From positions 1 to 16,668 of the forward strand of contig JAEZLP010000044.1 in NCBI GenBank assembly GCA_023415235.1: a stretch of DNA of 16,668 nt, written 5' to 3'. Every line of letters starts with the position of its first letter. Position 1 is the first letter of the stretch. A model generated the notes under the pieces. That model did no database searches. It saw only the letters and a list, made by a program, of their open reading frames with translations, and was not told where the DNA came from. Of this stretch, positions 1 through 6,662 are shown in pieces. The translations under genes were made by a program, and so were the position numbers. The stretch comes from Bacillota bacterium (lineage in GTDB: Bacteria > Bacillota > Clostridia > Peptostreptococcales > Anaerovoracaceae).

Positions 1-93
1 TCTGCGGCCTGCTGTATTTTAATTATCATGATATGGAGACAAACAACACCAGAGAGCCGGACCGGGGCGGAATCAAAAAGCAAGTTTCATTAA
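1..93 (+). CDS. Possible 3' end of an upstream membrane-protein gene (partial)
   Basis: Reading frame 1 is open from the window edge to a TAA at 91-93. It encodes about 30 residues: a short hydrophobic stretch (ILIIMIW) followed by a polar, charged tail. This would fit the last membrane helix of a membrane protein. In many Clostridia a site-2 protease (M50) gene precedes scpA, but nothing here proves that identity. Frame 3 is also open, to a TGA at 129-131, and encodes a strongly charged peptide, so the frame choice is uncertain. Confidence 0.3.
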   Translation, partial: SAACCILIIMIWRQTTPESRTGAESKSKFH

Positions 94-127
94 GAACCGA
101 CCGAAGACCGGATTCCGAGAAGCGGGA

Positions 128-156
128 TTGATTGAATTCACGCAATATGATAAAAT
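128..156 (+). promoter_or_regulatory. Candidate sigma-A promoter for scpAB
   Basis: TTGATT (128-133) and TAAAAT (151-156) are separated by exactly 17 bases and lie about 110 bases before scpA. This matches vegetative promoter geometry. The rest of the 94-264 stretch is non-coding and A-rich. It also holds a short hairpin (CCGGC, loop TGAA, GCCGG, 234-247) directly before the scpA ribosome binding site AAAGGAG (253-259). Confidence 0.5.
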
Positions 157-264
157 TGTATCCTCAACGAACGTTCTGCAATAATCGGAAAACACACAAA
201 TACAATCGTAAGACACACAAAGAAAAATCCTGACCGGCTGAAGCCGGAAAATAAAGGAGCGGCT

Positions 265-1050
265 ATGTCATACAAGATCAAACTGGATATCTTTGAAGGT
301 CCCTTTGACCTGCTCGTCTATCTCATTGAGAATGCGCGGATGAGCGTTTATGATATCCAGGTTTCTGAGATTACGGATCAGTACATGAAATACATAGAGA
401 ACATGAAAACCTTGGACGTCAATCTGGCGACGGAATTCATGGTGCTGGCTGCAGAGCTCATCGAGCTCAAATCGAAAATGCTGCTTCCGAGGATGAAGGC
501 GGATGGAGAGGGAGTTCTCGAGGAGGATCCGAGGAGCTCGCTGGTCCAGAAAATACTGGAATACAAGAGATTCAAGGCGGCCGCTGAGCTGCTTGAACTC
601 CAGGAGGAGCAAAGCCAGCGGATTTTTACAAAACCCAAGGAGGATCTGACTCCATATACGAAGGAAGCGGATGAATACCTGAACCTGGATCTGAACCAGT
701 TTGTCAAGGCCTTCCACCTGTTTCTCCAGAAAAAGAAGCGGCTGGAAGAAATCCGGAGGAATTACGCCAAGGTCGAGCGGCAGAAAATAACCATTGAGTC
801 CAGGATAGAATATATCAGAAATCTTTTCCGGACCAAAGAAAAAAAGAGGTTGAATTTCAGGGAGCTCCTGACTCCGGAAAGCAACCGGTACGAGGTTGTG
901 CTTACGTTTGTCTCCATGCTGGAAATGATCCGGCAGAAGGCGGTGACTGTCAGACAGAATGTGAATTTCGGAGAAATCTATCTGAGCCTTTCAGAGAAGC
1001 ATAAAAATAACAGGGATGAAACCACGGAGGAAGGAGAAATCGTATCATGA
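265..1050 (+). CDS. scpA: Segregation and condensation protein A (kleisin ScpA)
   Basis: ScpA is the kleisin subunit of bacterial condensin. It bridges the heads of the SMC dimer and binds ScpB, organising and segregating the nucleoid. The 261-residue protein has the family N-terminus, with FEGPFDLLVYLI at residues 10-21, and the conserved EFMVLAAELIELKSKMLLP helix near residues 57-75, which contacts the SMC neck. A charged central linker follows, and the C-terminal winged helix (about 190-250) binds the SMC cap. Length is normal for the family. The start is chosen from AAAGGAG five bases upstream. It overlaps scpB by four bases (ATGA), which implies translational coupling of two proteins that act in one complex. 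Identification is firm. Confidence 0.96.
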   Translation: MSYKIKLDIFEGPFDLLVYLIENARMSVYDIQVSEITDQYMKYIENMKTLDVNLATEFMVLAAELIELKSKMLLPRMKADGEGVLEEDPRSSLVQKILEYKRFKAAAELLELQEEQSQRIFTKPKEDLTPYTKEADEYLNLDLNQFVKAFHLFLQKKKRLEEIRRNYAKVERQKITIESRIEYIRNLFRTKEKKRLNFRELLTPESNRYEVVLTFVSMLEMIRQKAVTVRQNVNFGEIYLSLSEKHKNNRDETTEEGEIVS

Positions 1051-1634
1051 CAAGCAAAAAGACGATAAAATCAGCATTTGAGTCCATGCTTTTCGTGTGG
1101 GGCGAGCCTTTGGACGTGAAGATCGCAGCTGAAATTTTCAATGTAAACTGGAAGGACGCCTATGACTACTTCAAGGAGCTGCAGGCCGAATACGAGCAGG
1201 AAGGCCGAGGAATCCAGATCCGAGAAATCGATAAATCCTTTCAATTCTGTACCAACATTGAAAACAGCGAGTATATTGAACGGCTCTGTACGCCGGTTAA
1301 GGAAAAACGCCTTTCCCAGTCCGCCCTGGAAGTGCTGGCGATTATTGCCTATAAGCAGCCGGTTACAAAGGGCGAGATTGAGTCGATCCGAGGCATCAAA
1401 TGCGACAGGGTCATTGAAGGTCTCCTGAAAAAGGAGCTCGTTGCGGAAGTGGGGAGATCCTCGGGAATCGGAAGACCGATTTTATACGGAACCACACCTG
1501 TGTTTTTAAGAAATTTTGGTTTTAAAGACCTGAAGGACCTGCCGGATATCGATGATATCGGAAGCATTGTACGGGAGGAAGAGCCGGACGGGCTGGATCT
1601 GCAGCAGATCACCATAGATTTTGTAAAAGTTTGA
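1047..1634 (+). CDS. scpB: Segregation and condensation protein B (ScpB)
   Basis: ScpB is the dimeric accessory subunit (kite protein) of the SMC-ScpAB condensin and binds the central segment of ScpA. The 195-residue product has two winged-helix domains. The first begins with the family opening, AFESMLFVWGEPLD at about residues 10-23. The second carries SALEVLAIIAYKQPVT (about 91-106) and the IRGIKCDRVIEGLL segment followed by GRSSGIGRPILYGTT, all strongly characteristic of ScpB. The start overlaps the scpA stop (ATGA), and the ribosome binding site GGAGGAAGGAG lies inside the scpA end. Nothing unusual is seen. The gene is followed by a hairpin that also covers the next gene's ribosome binding site. 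Confidence 0.96.
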   Translation: MTSKKTIKSAFESMLFVWGEPLDVKIAAEIFNVNWKDAYDYFKELQAEYEQEGRGIQIREIDKSFQFCTNIENSEYIERLCTPVKEKRLSQSALEVLAIIAYKQPVTKGEIESIRGIKCDRVIEGLLKKELVAEVGRSSGIGRPILYGTTPVFLRNFGFKDLKDLPDIDDIGSIVREEEPDGLDLQQITIDFVKV

Positions 1635-1663
1635 GTGAACAACAGCATAATATTTCCAAGAAT

Positions 1664-1708
1664 ATCTCCTTTGTCCGAATCGAAAAATAACGGGAAAGGA
1701 GATTTTTT
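1664..1708 (+). terminator. Hairpin plus T-run that contains the dacF ribosome binding site
   Basis: ATCTCCTTT (1664-1672) is perfectly complementary to AAAGGAGAT (1695-1703), and six T residues follow (1703-1708), directly abutting the dacF ATG at 1709. The layout resembles a weak rho-independent terminator for scpAB. The 3' arm is also the dacF Shine-Dalgarno sequence, so the same fold would block dacF translation. The 22-base loop makes it only moderately stable. Confidence 0.45.
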
Positions 1709-2797
1709 ATGAGAAAAATTGTGATAACCATAATCATTCTTGCTTTGGCAGGCTTGCCCGCAGCGCCCTATGGCGATGAGCCTTCCGCGCAGGCAGCGCC
1801 CCCGGAGGTCTCCGCGCAAACGGCAATTTTAATCGAGGGAAATTCCGGCGAGGTGCTGTATGAGAAGAATGCAGAGCAAAAAGCCTTTCCGGCCAGTATC
1901 ACAAAAATCATGACAGCCCTGCTTGCCATTGAAAGCGGCAATCTTGACAAAATTGTGACGGTTTCGGAAAATGCCTCGGGAGTGGAGGGCTCCTCCATTT
2001 ATCTTGAGACAGGAGAGAAAATTGCCCTCCGTGATCTGGTATACGGCCTGATGCTTCGTTCAGGGAACGATGCGGCAATTGCTATTTCCGAGGAAATAGG
2101 GGGAACCACGGAAAACTTTGTCATTATGATGAATAAGAGGGCTCGTGAACTGGGAGCCTTCAACACGCACTTTGCCAATCCCAACGGACTGCACAATCAG
2201 GACCATTATACGACGGCAAGTGATATGGCTCTGATTTCCAAAGCGGCCATGAAAAATCCGGAGTTTAAAAAAGTGGCGGCTGCGAAAACCTGGATCGCCG
2301 ATCGGGGAGAAGGAAAATATAATTACTTCTACAACAAAAACAAGGTGGTCTATCAGTATACAGGCGGCACAGGAATCAAGATCGGATTTACGCGGGCGGC
2401 AGGGAGAACTCTGGTGGCCTCCTCGGAACGACACGGCATGGAGCTGATTTGTGTTGTGATGAACGCCCCCAATTGGTTTCAGGACACCTATCATCTTATG
2501 GATTATGCCTTTGGGCAATATGAAACAACAAAGATTGCGGATGGGCAGCATCCGATCAAAGCCGTCAGAATTAAGGGAGGCGTGAAGGACTTCGTACAGA
2601 TCGGACCGAAGGAGGACATCCTATGTCCGGTCAGGAAGGGAGCTGATTCCAGCATATCCGTCGTTTACGAGCTTTCGGAAACTGGAAAGGCTCCTGTCAG
2701 GCGTTGGCAGGATGCCGGGACTATAAAGATTTACAGGAACGGCAGCTATCTTTTTTCAAAGCCCCTGTACTATATGGAGGATGTTGAAAACCGGTGA
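1709..2797 (+). CDS. dacF: D-alanyl-D-alanine carboxypeptidase, DacF-like (S11 family)
   Basis: This is an exported low-molecular-weight penicillin-binding protein that removes the terminal D-Ala of peptidoglycan stem peptides. The 362-residue product begins with a signal peptide (basic MRKI, then a hydrophobic core, about residues 1-29). The catalytic SxxK motif is SITK (about residues 62-65) and the SxN motif is SGN within LRSGNDAA. The third motif, normally KTG, reads KIG in GIKIGFT. A C-terminal beta domain typical of PBP5 relatives follows. The protein ends at YYMEDVENR without an obvious amphipathic membrane-anchor helix, so it may be soluble outside the cell or anchored only by an uncleaved signal. 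Location after scpAB is a known clostridial arrangement. The symbol rests on that synteny and on family membership. Confidence 0.9.
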   Translation: MRKIVITIIILALAGLPAAPYGDEPSAQAAPPEVSAQTAILIEGNSGEVLYEKNAEQKAFPASITKIMTALLAIESGNLDKIVTVSENASGVEGSSIYLETGEKIALRDLVYGLMLRSGNDAAIAISEEIGGTTENFVIMMNKRARELGAFNTHFANPNGLHNQDHYTTASDMALISKAAMKNPEFKKVAAAKTWIADRGEGKYNYFYNKNKVVYQYTGGTGIKIGFTRAAGRTLVASSERHGMELICVVMNAPNWFQDTYHLMDYAFGQYETTKIADGQHPIKAVRIKGGVKDFVQIGPKEDILCPVRKGADSSISVVYELSETGKAPVRRWQDAGTIKIYRNGSYLFSKPLYYMEDVENR

Positions 2798-2841
2798 AGA
2801 ATTTGCAGCGGTTTGTAGCAAAGCAAGGCGGGTCAAAATAT

Positions 2842-2894
2842 CATAATACCGTAGTTTTAAAAGAGGGGGCCGAAAAATGAACCGCGGTATTATG
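2842..2894 (+). promoter_or_regulatory. 10-bp inverted repeat enclosing a ribosome binding site and start codon
   Basis: CATAATACCG (2842-2851) and CGGTATTATG (2885-2894) are perfect complements. They flank a 33-base loop that holds the ribosome binding site (GAGGGGG, about 2863-2869) and the ATG at 2877. In mRNA this could form a stem presenting or hiding the start region; in DNA it could be an operator. The function is inferred only. Confidence 0.35.
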
Positions 2895-3926
2895 GAAGAA
2901 AATTACCCAACGTCCCAAAGGACGATGAATTGTATCGATGCAGGATCGGAAAACTGTCCCTGTTATCTGGCTGTTACAGGCGATTGTCTGGTTTGCAGCC
3001 GGCTTCAGGGCAAGAATTACTGCAACTGTGACTGGAGGGGCGTGTGTATCTATAATGAATTTATTCAGGGAAATAAAAAAGTGAATAATCCCAGAAGGGA
3101 TTTTGAAGCACGGATTATCGAGAGAAAATTTTATAAAGAGGACCTGGTCGTTTTTATTCTGGATGTGGGAAAAGGCTTTGCAATAAAAGCAGGACGACCA
3201 GGTTCTTATTTGTTTGTCAAGGGAAGCGGCGCAGCAGGATATTATGATATCCCCATTTCTGTGATGAAATCGGATGTGGAGAAGGGGCAGATCCATCTGG
3301 CGGTCAAGATCATTTCTTCAAAGACCAAGGCGCTGCTTCTGGAAGAGGAAAAGATAGCCCTCAGGGGACCGTACCGAAACGGAGTTCATGGGATGACTCC
3401 CATGCTGAGAAAAAAAGGTAAAAACCATCGGACTCTCATTGTGGCCAAGGGCATTGGAATCGCACCCGGCATCCTTGCGTCGGAAGAGTTTGGAGGCAAA
3501 GGAACGGTTGATCTTATTGTGGATACGGAAAAAATCAGCACCCTGCTGATCGACGATTACCTTGAAGGGGGATCGGAATTGAAGACCCATGGACGGGCTC
3601 GGACCGATAAAGGAGAGCTCCGGTACTTGTCTCTGACGGAAAAGCGCTCTTCCGCCGAGATGGAAAGGTTGATGAAGCAAAAACAATACGACAATGTAAT
3701 CCTTCTTGCCTCAGATTATTATATCGAACAAATCGGGAAAATGGTAAAAAGAATCCTTCCGGGGGCGGATCTCGCTGTGAGCAATAATTTTCGTATCTGT
3801 TGCGGAGAAGGGTTGTGCGGATCTTGTTCCGTCGATTCATCGGGCGGTGACACGATAAAAATGTGCAAATGCCAGATGAACGGCCAAGAGATTCTAAACA
3901 AGATCTATTCCGGAGCTCGTCTGTAG
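2877..3926 (+). CDS. Cysteine-rich PyrK/FNR-like FAD-NAD(P) iron-sulfur flavoprotein
   Basis: The product is probably a cytoplasmic electron-transfer subunit that moves electrons between NAD(P)H and an iron-sulfur partner. The 349-residue protein has three parts. Residues 19-57 carry eight cysteines (19, 27, 29, 37, 40, 49, 51, 57) in CPCYLA, GDCLVC and CNCDWRGVC contexts. Residues about 75-300 resemble the ferredoxin-reductase fold of dihydroorotate dehydrogenase electron-transfer subunits, with a nucleotide-binding segment AKGIGIAPG. The C-terminus carries C308, C309, C314, C317, C330 and C332, spaced like the PyrK [2Fe-2S] motif. It is not next to pyrimidine genes but lies 109 bases before the hydrogenase genes, so a hydrogenase redox partner is the better reading. 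The start at 2877 has GAGGGGG at good spacing; ATG codons at 2892 and 2925 are weaker alternatives. Confidence 0.75.
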   Translation: MNRGIMEENYPTSQRTMNCIDAGSENCPCYLAVTGDCLVCSRLQGKNYCNCDWRGVCIYNEFIQGNKKVNNPRRDFEARIIERKFYKEDLVVFILDVGKGFAIKAGRPGSYLFVKGSGAAGYYDIPISVMKSDVEKGQIHLAVKIISSKTKALLLEEEKIALRGPYRNGVHGMTPMLRKKGKNHRTLIVAKGIGIAPGILASEEFGGKGTVDLIVDTEKISTLLIDDYLEGGSELKTHGRARTDKGELRYLSLTEKRSSAEMERLMKQKQYDNVILLASDYYIEQIGKMVKRILPGADLAVSNNFRICCGEGLCGSCSVDSSGGDTIKMCKCQMNGQEILNKIYSGARL

Positions 3927-3958
3927 AGCAACCGAAAAAGCGGATGGATCATCGTGAA

Positions 3959-3988
3959 TTGACACGGAAAATGATTTTCCGGCATATT
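3959..3988 (+). promoter_or_regulatory. Consensus -35 with a perfect 17-bp palindrome in the spacer
   Basis: TTGACA (3959-3964) is a perfect -35 box. It is immediately followed by CGGAAAATGATTTTCCG (3965-3981), a perfect inverted repeat of 7 bases around TGA. The best -10 is CATATT (3983-3988, 18-base spacer), which is weak. A palindrome in a promoter spacer is the classic position for a repressor or for a MerR-like activator. It would control the cytochrome b5 and hydrogenase genes. A second, non-concentric repeat, CGGATG (3941-3946) and CATCCG (3989-3994), surrounds it. Confidence 0.5.
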
Positions 3989-4035
3989 CATCCGATCCTT
4001 CTAATAAGATGTTTGTAAAGCAAGGAGGTTGAAAT

Positions 4036-4314
4036 ATGGACGGGTTGTGGAAACAGAAACTGGTCATGCAGATCGAGGAGGGCAAGCTTATGGAAATCAG
4101 TCCTCAGGAATTGGCGCAATTTGACGGTAAGGACGGGCGCCCGGCCTTTGTGGCTGTAAATAATATAATATACGATATGTCGGATTTCCCGTTCTGGGCG
4201 GAAGGGATGCATTTCGGGATTCTGGCGGGAACCGACGCGACGGAGGATTTCAGGACCTGCCACAGCCATACGATTCTTGAAAGACTGATTCCCGTAGGAA
4301 GGCTGGTGGTCTGA
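4036..4314 (+). CDS. Cytochrome b5-like heme-binding domain protein
   Basis: This is a small soluble protein of 92 residues resembling the single-domain cytochrome b5-like proteins of anaerobic Firmicutes, which are candidate electron carriers. The b5 core is visible: ISPQELAQFDGKDGRPAFVAVNNIIYDMS (about residues 21-49, given here only to locate it), then a WAEGMHFG segment with H59 and a CHSH segment with H76 and H78, ending in PVGRLVV. H59 sits where the first heme-ligand His of b5 lies, and H76 or H78 would be the second. No signal peptide or CxxCH is present. The start follows AAGGAGG with ideal spacing. It ends just before the hydrogenase small subunit (stop and next ATG adjacent), so the two are co-translated. 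Heme binding itself is inferred. Confidence 0.8.
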   Translation: MDGLWKQKLVMQIEEGKLMEISPQELAQFDGKDGRPAFVAVNNIIYDMSDFPFWAEGMHFGILAGTDATEDFRTCHSHTILERLIPVGRLVV

Positions 4315-4315
4315 C

Positions 4316-5176
4316 ATGGCGAAAACAGGAAAAACAAAAATGGCATGGCTGGAGCTCAATGGCTGCTCCGGCAACATCATTTCCCTTCTGAACGGCTCAG
4401 AACCGAGCTTTCAGTACCTTATCACCGAAATGGTGGACCTTGTTTACGACCATAGCCTGATTTCTTGTGAGGGAGAAGAGGCTATGGCCACTTTATTCAG
4501 TCTGCTGGATGAGGATTTCATTCTGGCGGTGGAGGGAGCTGTGGCAACAAAGAATAACGGGCTGTATCAGATTATCGGCAGCTGGAAGGGCGATCCGGTC
4601 ACCGGCATGGAAGCCGTGAGTATGCTGGGAGAAAGAGCGCTCCACGTCATTGCGGTTGGCGCCTGTGCGGCTCATGGCGGCGTGTCCGCCGGGGATCCAA
4701 ATCCTTCCCGGTGCGTTTCGGTCCAGTCCGTGCTGAACCGAAGGGTGATCAATCTTCCGGGCTGTCCCTGTCATCCAGATTGGTTTATCGGTACGCTGGC
4801 CCATTTGCTCTACTATGGAGAGCCTCAGCTTGACGAAGAGGGCAGACCGGTATTTCTGTACGGGATCACCATTCATGAACGTTGTGAGAGAAGATCATAT
4901 TTTGATCAGGGAATCTTTGCGGAGCACCTGGGGGAGCCGACCTGTATGTTTCGAATCGGGTGCAAGGGACCTATCACGCCGATTGATTGTCCCATCCGGA
5001 AATGGAACGACAGGGTCAACTGGCCCGTACAGGCCAATTCTCCTTGCATTGGCTGCGCTCAGTTTGGCTTTCCGGACAGAATGGCGCCTTTTGTCACATT
5101 TGCCGGGGACCAGACAGGATCTGTATTGCCGGAAGAGGCCAGAGCGGCAGCAATTCCACAAGGAGGGAAAAAATGA
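4316..5176 (+). CDS. [NiFe] hydrogenase small subunit, Tat-less, variant proximal cluster
   Basis: This is the electron-transfer subunit carrying three iron-sulfur clusters from the NiFe site to an external partner. The 286-residue protein starts directly with the mature fold, without a twin-arginine signal, so it should be cytoplasmic. Proximal-cluster candidates are C17, C117 (GACAAHGG) and C150 (LPGCPCHPDW). The fourth ligand position, normally the second Cys of CxxC, is N20 (GCSGN). C152 replaces the usual Pro of GCPPHPD. The distal cluster has H187, C190, C210 and C216; the medial cluster has C225, C244 and C247. The two extra cysteines of oxygen-tolerant enzymes are absent. The stop overlaps the large-subunit start (ATGA). 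The subunit call is firm; the exact hydrogenase group is not assigned. Confidence 0.93.
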   Translation: MAKTGKTKMAWLELNGCSGNIISLLNGSEPSFQYLITEMVDLVYDHSLISCEGEEAMATLFSLLDEDFILAVEGAVATKNNGLYQIIGSWKGDPVTGMEAVSMLGERALHVIAVGACAAHGGVSAGDPNPSRCVSVQSVLNRRVINLPGCPCHPDWFIGTLAHLLYYGEPQLDEEGRPVFLYGITIHERCERRSYFDQGIFAEHLGEPTCMFRIGCKGPITPIDCPIRKWNDRVNWPVQANSPCIGCAQFGFPDRMAPFVTFAGDQTGSVLPEEARAAAIPQGGKK

Positions 5177-6588
5177 GCGAGCGTATCGTAATTAATCCAA
5201 TCACCCGCATCAGCGGATTTATGGAAATTGAAGTCATGGTGGAAAACCACAAGGTTGTGGAAGCCAAGGTCAAGGGACTTATGTTCCGAGGCTTTGAAGC
5301 AATGCTGAAAGGGAGAAATCCTCTGGATGCAATCTACTATGCGGAACGGATCTGCGGGATCTGCTCTACCGCCCACAGTCTTGCGGCCACCCTGGCGTTG
5401 GAGAAGGCTTTGGGGGTCATACCAACCCTGCAGGGAAGATTTCTTCGGGATTTCATGCATGGATGCGAGTTCATCCAGAACCATCTCAGACACTTTTACC
5501 AGTTTACCGTGCCGGATTTTGTGAGAATGCCGGAGCTTGTCTGCCCTATTTTTGAAACACCCTTCCCAGATTTGCGGATCCCAAAGGAAAAAAACGATCA
5601 GATCGTTCAGCATTATTTCGACTCCCTGAATGTGAGCAGGGAGGCCCATGAGATGATAGCCATATTGGGCGGGAAAGCGCCCCATAACCATGGCGTCTTT
5701 GTGGGCGGAGCAACAACCCATGCAACGGCGGACGCTGTCATCCAGCTTCGTACCATTCTCCATGACACGGCCCGCTTCATCGAAGAGAAGGCAATCCCGG
5801 ACGTGGGAGTCATCGCCCAATACTATCCGGACTACTATGACAATGGGGGAGGATACGGCAACCTGCTAAGCTACGGCTGCTTTGACAATTATCCGGGGCT
5901 CGGCACCCTGTATCTTGATCCGATGATCCTGGCGGAGGGAGAGATCAGGAGTCTTGATCCGGACAAAATTACGGAACAGATTGATTTTTCCTGGTTTACG
6001 GACCAGTTGGACACATATTCACCGATGCAGACGATGCCCACGGATGACATGAACAAGCCGGGGGCCTATTCCTTTATCAAATCCTCGAGACTGGAAAACA
6101 GATTTTTCGAATGCGGTCCGCTGGCGAGACAATGGCTTTCCGGCGAATATCGCCACGGCATCTCCACCATGGACCGGACTGTGGCAAGACTCTATGAAGC
6201 AAAAAAAATTACGGATATTTTAAATACCCTTCTGGATCAACTGGTTCTTGGCGTTACCAGCCAGGGAGAATATGATATTCCCGCCGCCGCCTCCGGAAGC
6301 GGTCTGGTCGATACGACCAGGGGTGCACTCGGTCACTGGCTGAAGATTGAAAATCAGCTCCTTTCCTTCTATCAGGTCATAACACCTTCGGTCTGGAACC
6401 TTTCCTCCCACGGAAACGACGGCACTCCGGGGACGGGAGAAATGGCTCTGATCGGAACGGAAATCCAGGATGAGGAGAATCCGGTGGAACTGACCAGAAT
6501 CATCCGATCCTTCGATCCTTGCGTTTCCTGTGCCACCCATGTTTACTACCCGGATAAGGCGCCTAAGATGATCACAATTATTCCATGA
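5173..6588 (+). CDS. [NiFe] hydrogenase large (catalytic) subunit
   Basis: This catalytic subunit binds the Ni-Fe(CN)2CO centre and interconverts H2 with protons and electrons. The 471-residue protein has the L1 motif RICGIC (C61, C64) with H68, the FRGFE segment with the proton-path Glu, and the C-terminal L2 motif DPCVSCATH (C450, C453, H456). The last 15 residues, starting at VYYPD, form the tail expected to be cut off after His456 by the endopeptidase encoded downstream. The same frame is open further upstream to 4987, but the start at 5173 is chosen because AGGAGGG lies just before it and it forms an ATGA overlap with the small subunit. All nickel-ligand cysteines are present, so the enzyme should be active. 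Confidence 0.95.
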   Translation: MSERIVINPITRISGFMEIEVMVENHKVVEAKVKGLMFRGFEAMLKGRNPLDAIYYAERICGICSTAHSLAATLALEKALGVIPTLQGRFLRDFMHGCEFIQNHLRHFYQFTVPDFVRMPELVCPIFETPFPDLRIPKEKNDQIVQHYFDSLNVSREAHEMIAILGGKAPHNHGVFVGGATTHATADAVIQLRTILHDTARFIEEKAIPDVGVIAQYYPDYYDNGGGYGNLLSYGCFDNYPGLGTLYLDPMILAEGEIRSLDPDKITEQIDFSWFTDQLDTYSPMQTMPTDDMNKPGAYSFIKSSRLENRFFECGPLARQWLSGEYRHGISTMDRTVARLYEAKKITDILNTLLDQLVLGVTSQGEYDIPAAASGSGLVDTTRGALGHWLKIENQLLSFYQVITPSVWNLSSHGNDGTPGTGEMALIGTEIQDEENPVELTRIIRSFDPCVSCATHVYYPDKAPKMITIIP

Positions 6589-6621
6589 TCTCTGCCTTAA
6601 TTGCGCTGTAGTTTAGAGTTG

Positions 6622-6655
6622 ATCCTTTCTTCTGAAAGACAGTTCGAAAAAGGAT
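6622..6655 (+). promoter_or_regulatory. Hairpin pairing with the maturation-protease ribosome binding site
   Basis: ATCCTTT (6622-6628) is complementary to AAAGGAT (6649-6655), which contains the Shine-Dalgarno sequence for the ATG at 6663. The seven-base stem with a 20-base loop is modest. It could lower protease translation relative to the structural subunits, which are needed in larger amounts. Confidence 0.25.
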
Positions 6656-6662
6656 GGGAACA

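Noticed and set aside
234..247. CCGGC-TGAA-GCCGG hairpin before scpA, similar to the IS200 end hairpins
   Set aside because: Only a short GC stem is shared, with no other IS sequence nearby; likely coincidence.
268..717. Long minus-strand ORFs opposite scpA, and similar ones opposite the carboxypeptidase, hydrogenase and transport genes
   Set aside because: They are mirror frames of well-identified genes without ribosome binding sites or recognisable domains.
2877..3926. Assignment as genuine pyrK of pyrimidine synthesis
   Set aside because: No pyrD or other pyrimidine gene is adjacent, and the cysteine-rich N-terminus and hydrogenase context point elsewhere.
4987..5172. Upstream extension of the hydrogenase large subunit
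   Set aside because: It overlaps the small-subunit gene in another frame. The ATG at 5173 has the ribosome binding site and family-typical N-terminus.
4316..5176. Oxygen-tolerant type six-cysteine proximal cluster
   Set aside because: The two extra cysteine positions of that class are glycines here; C152 is at a different site.
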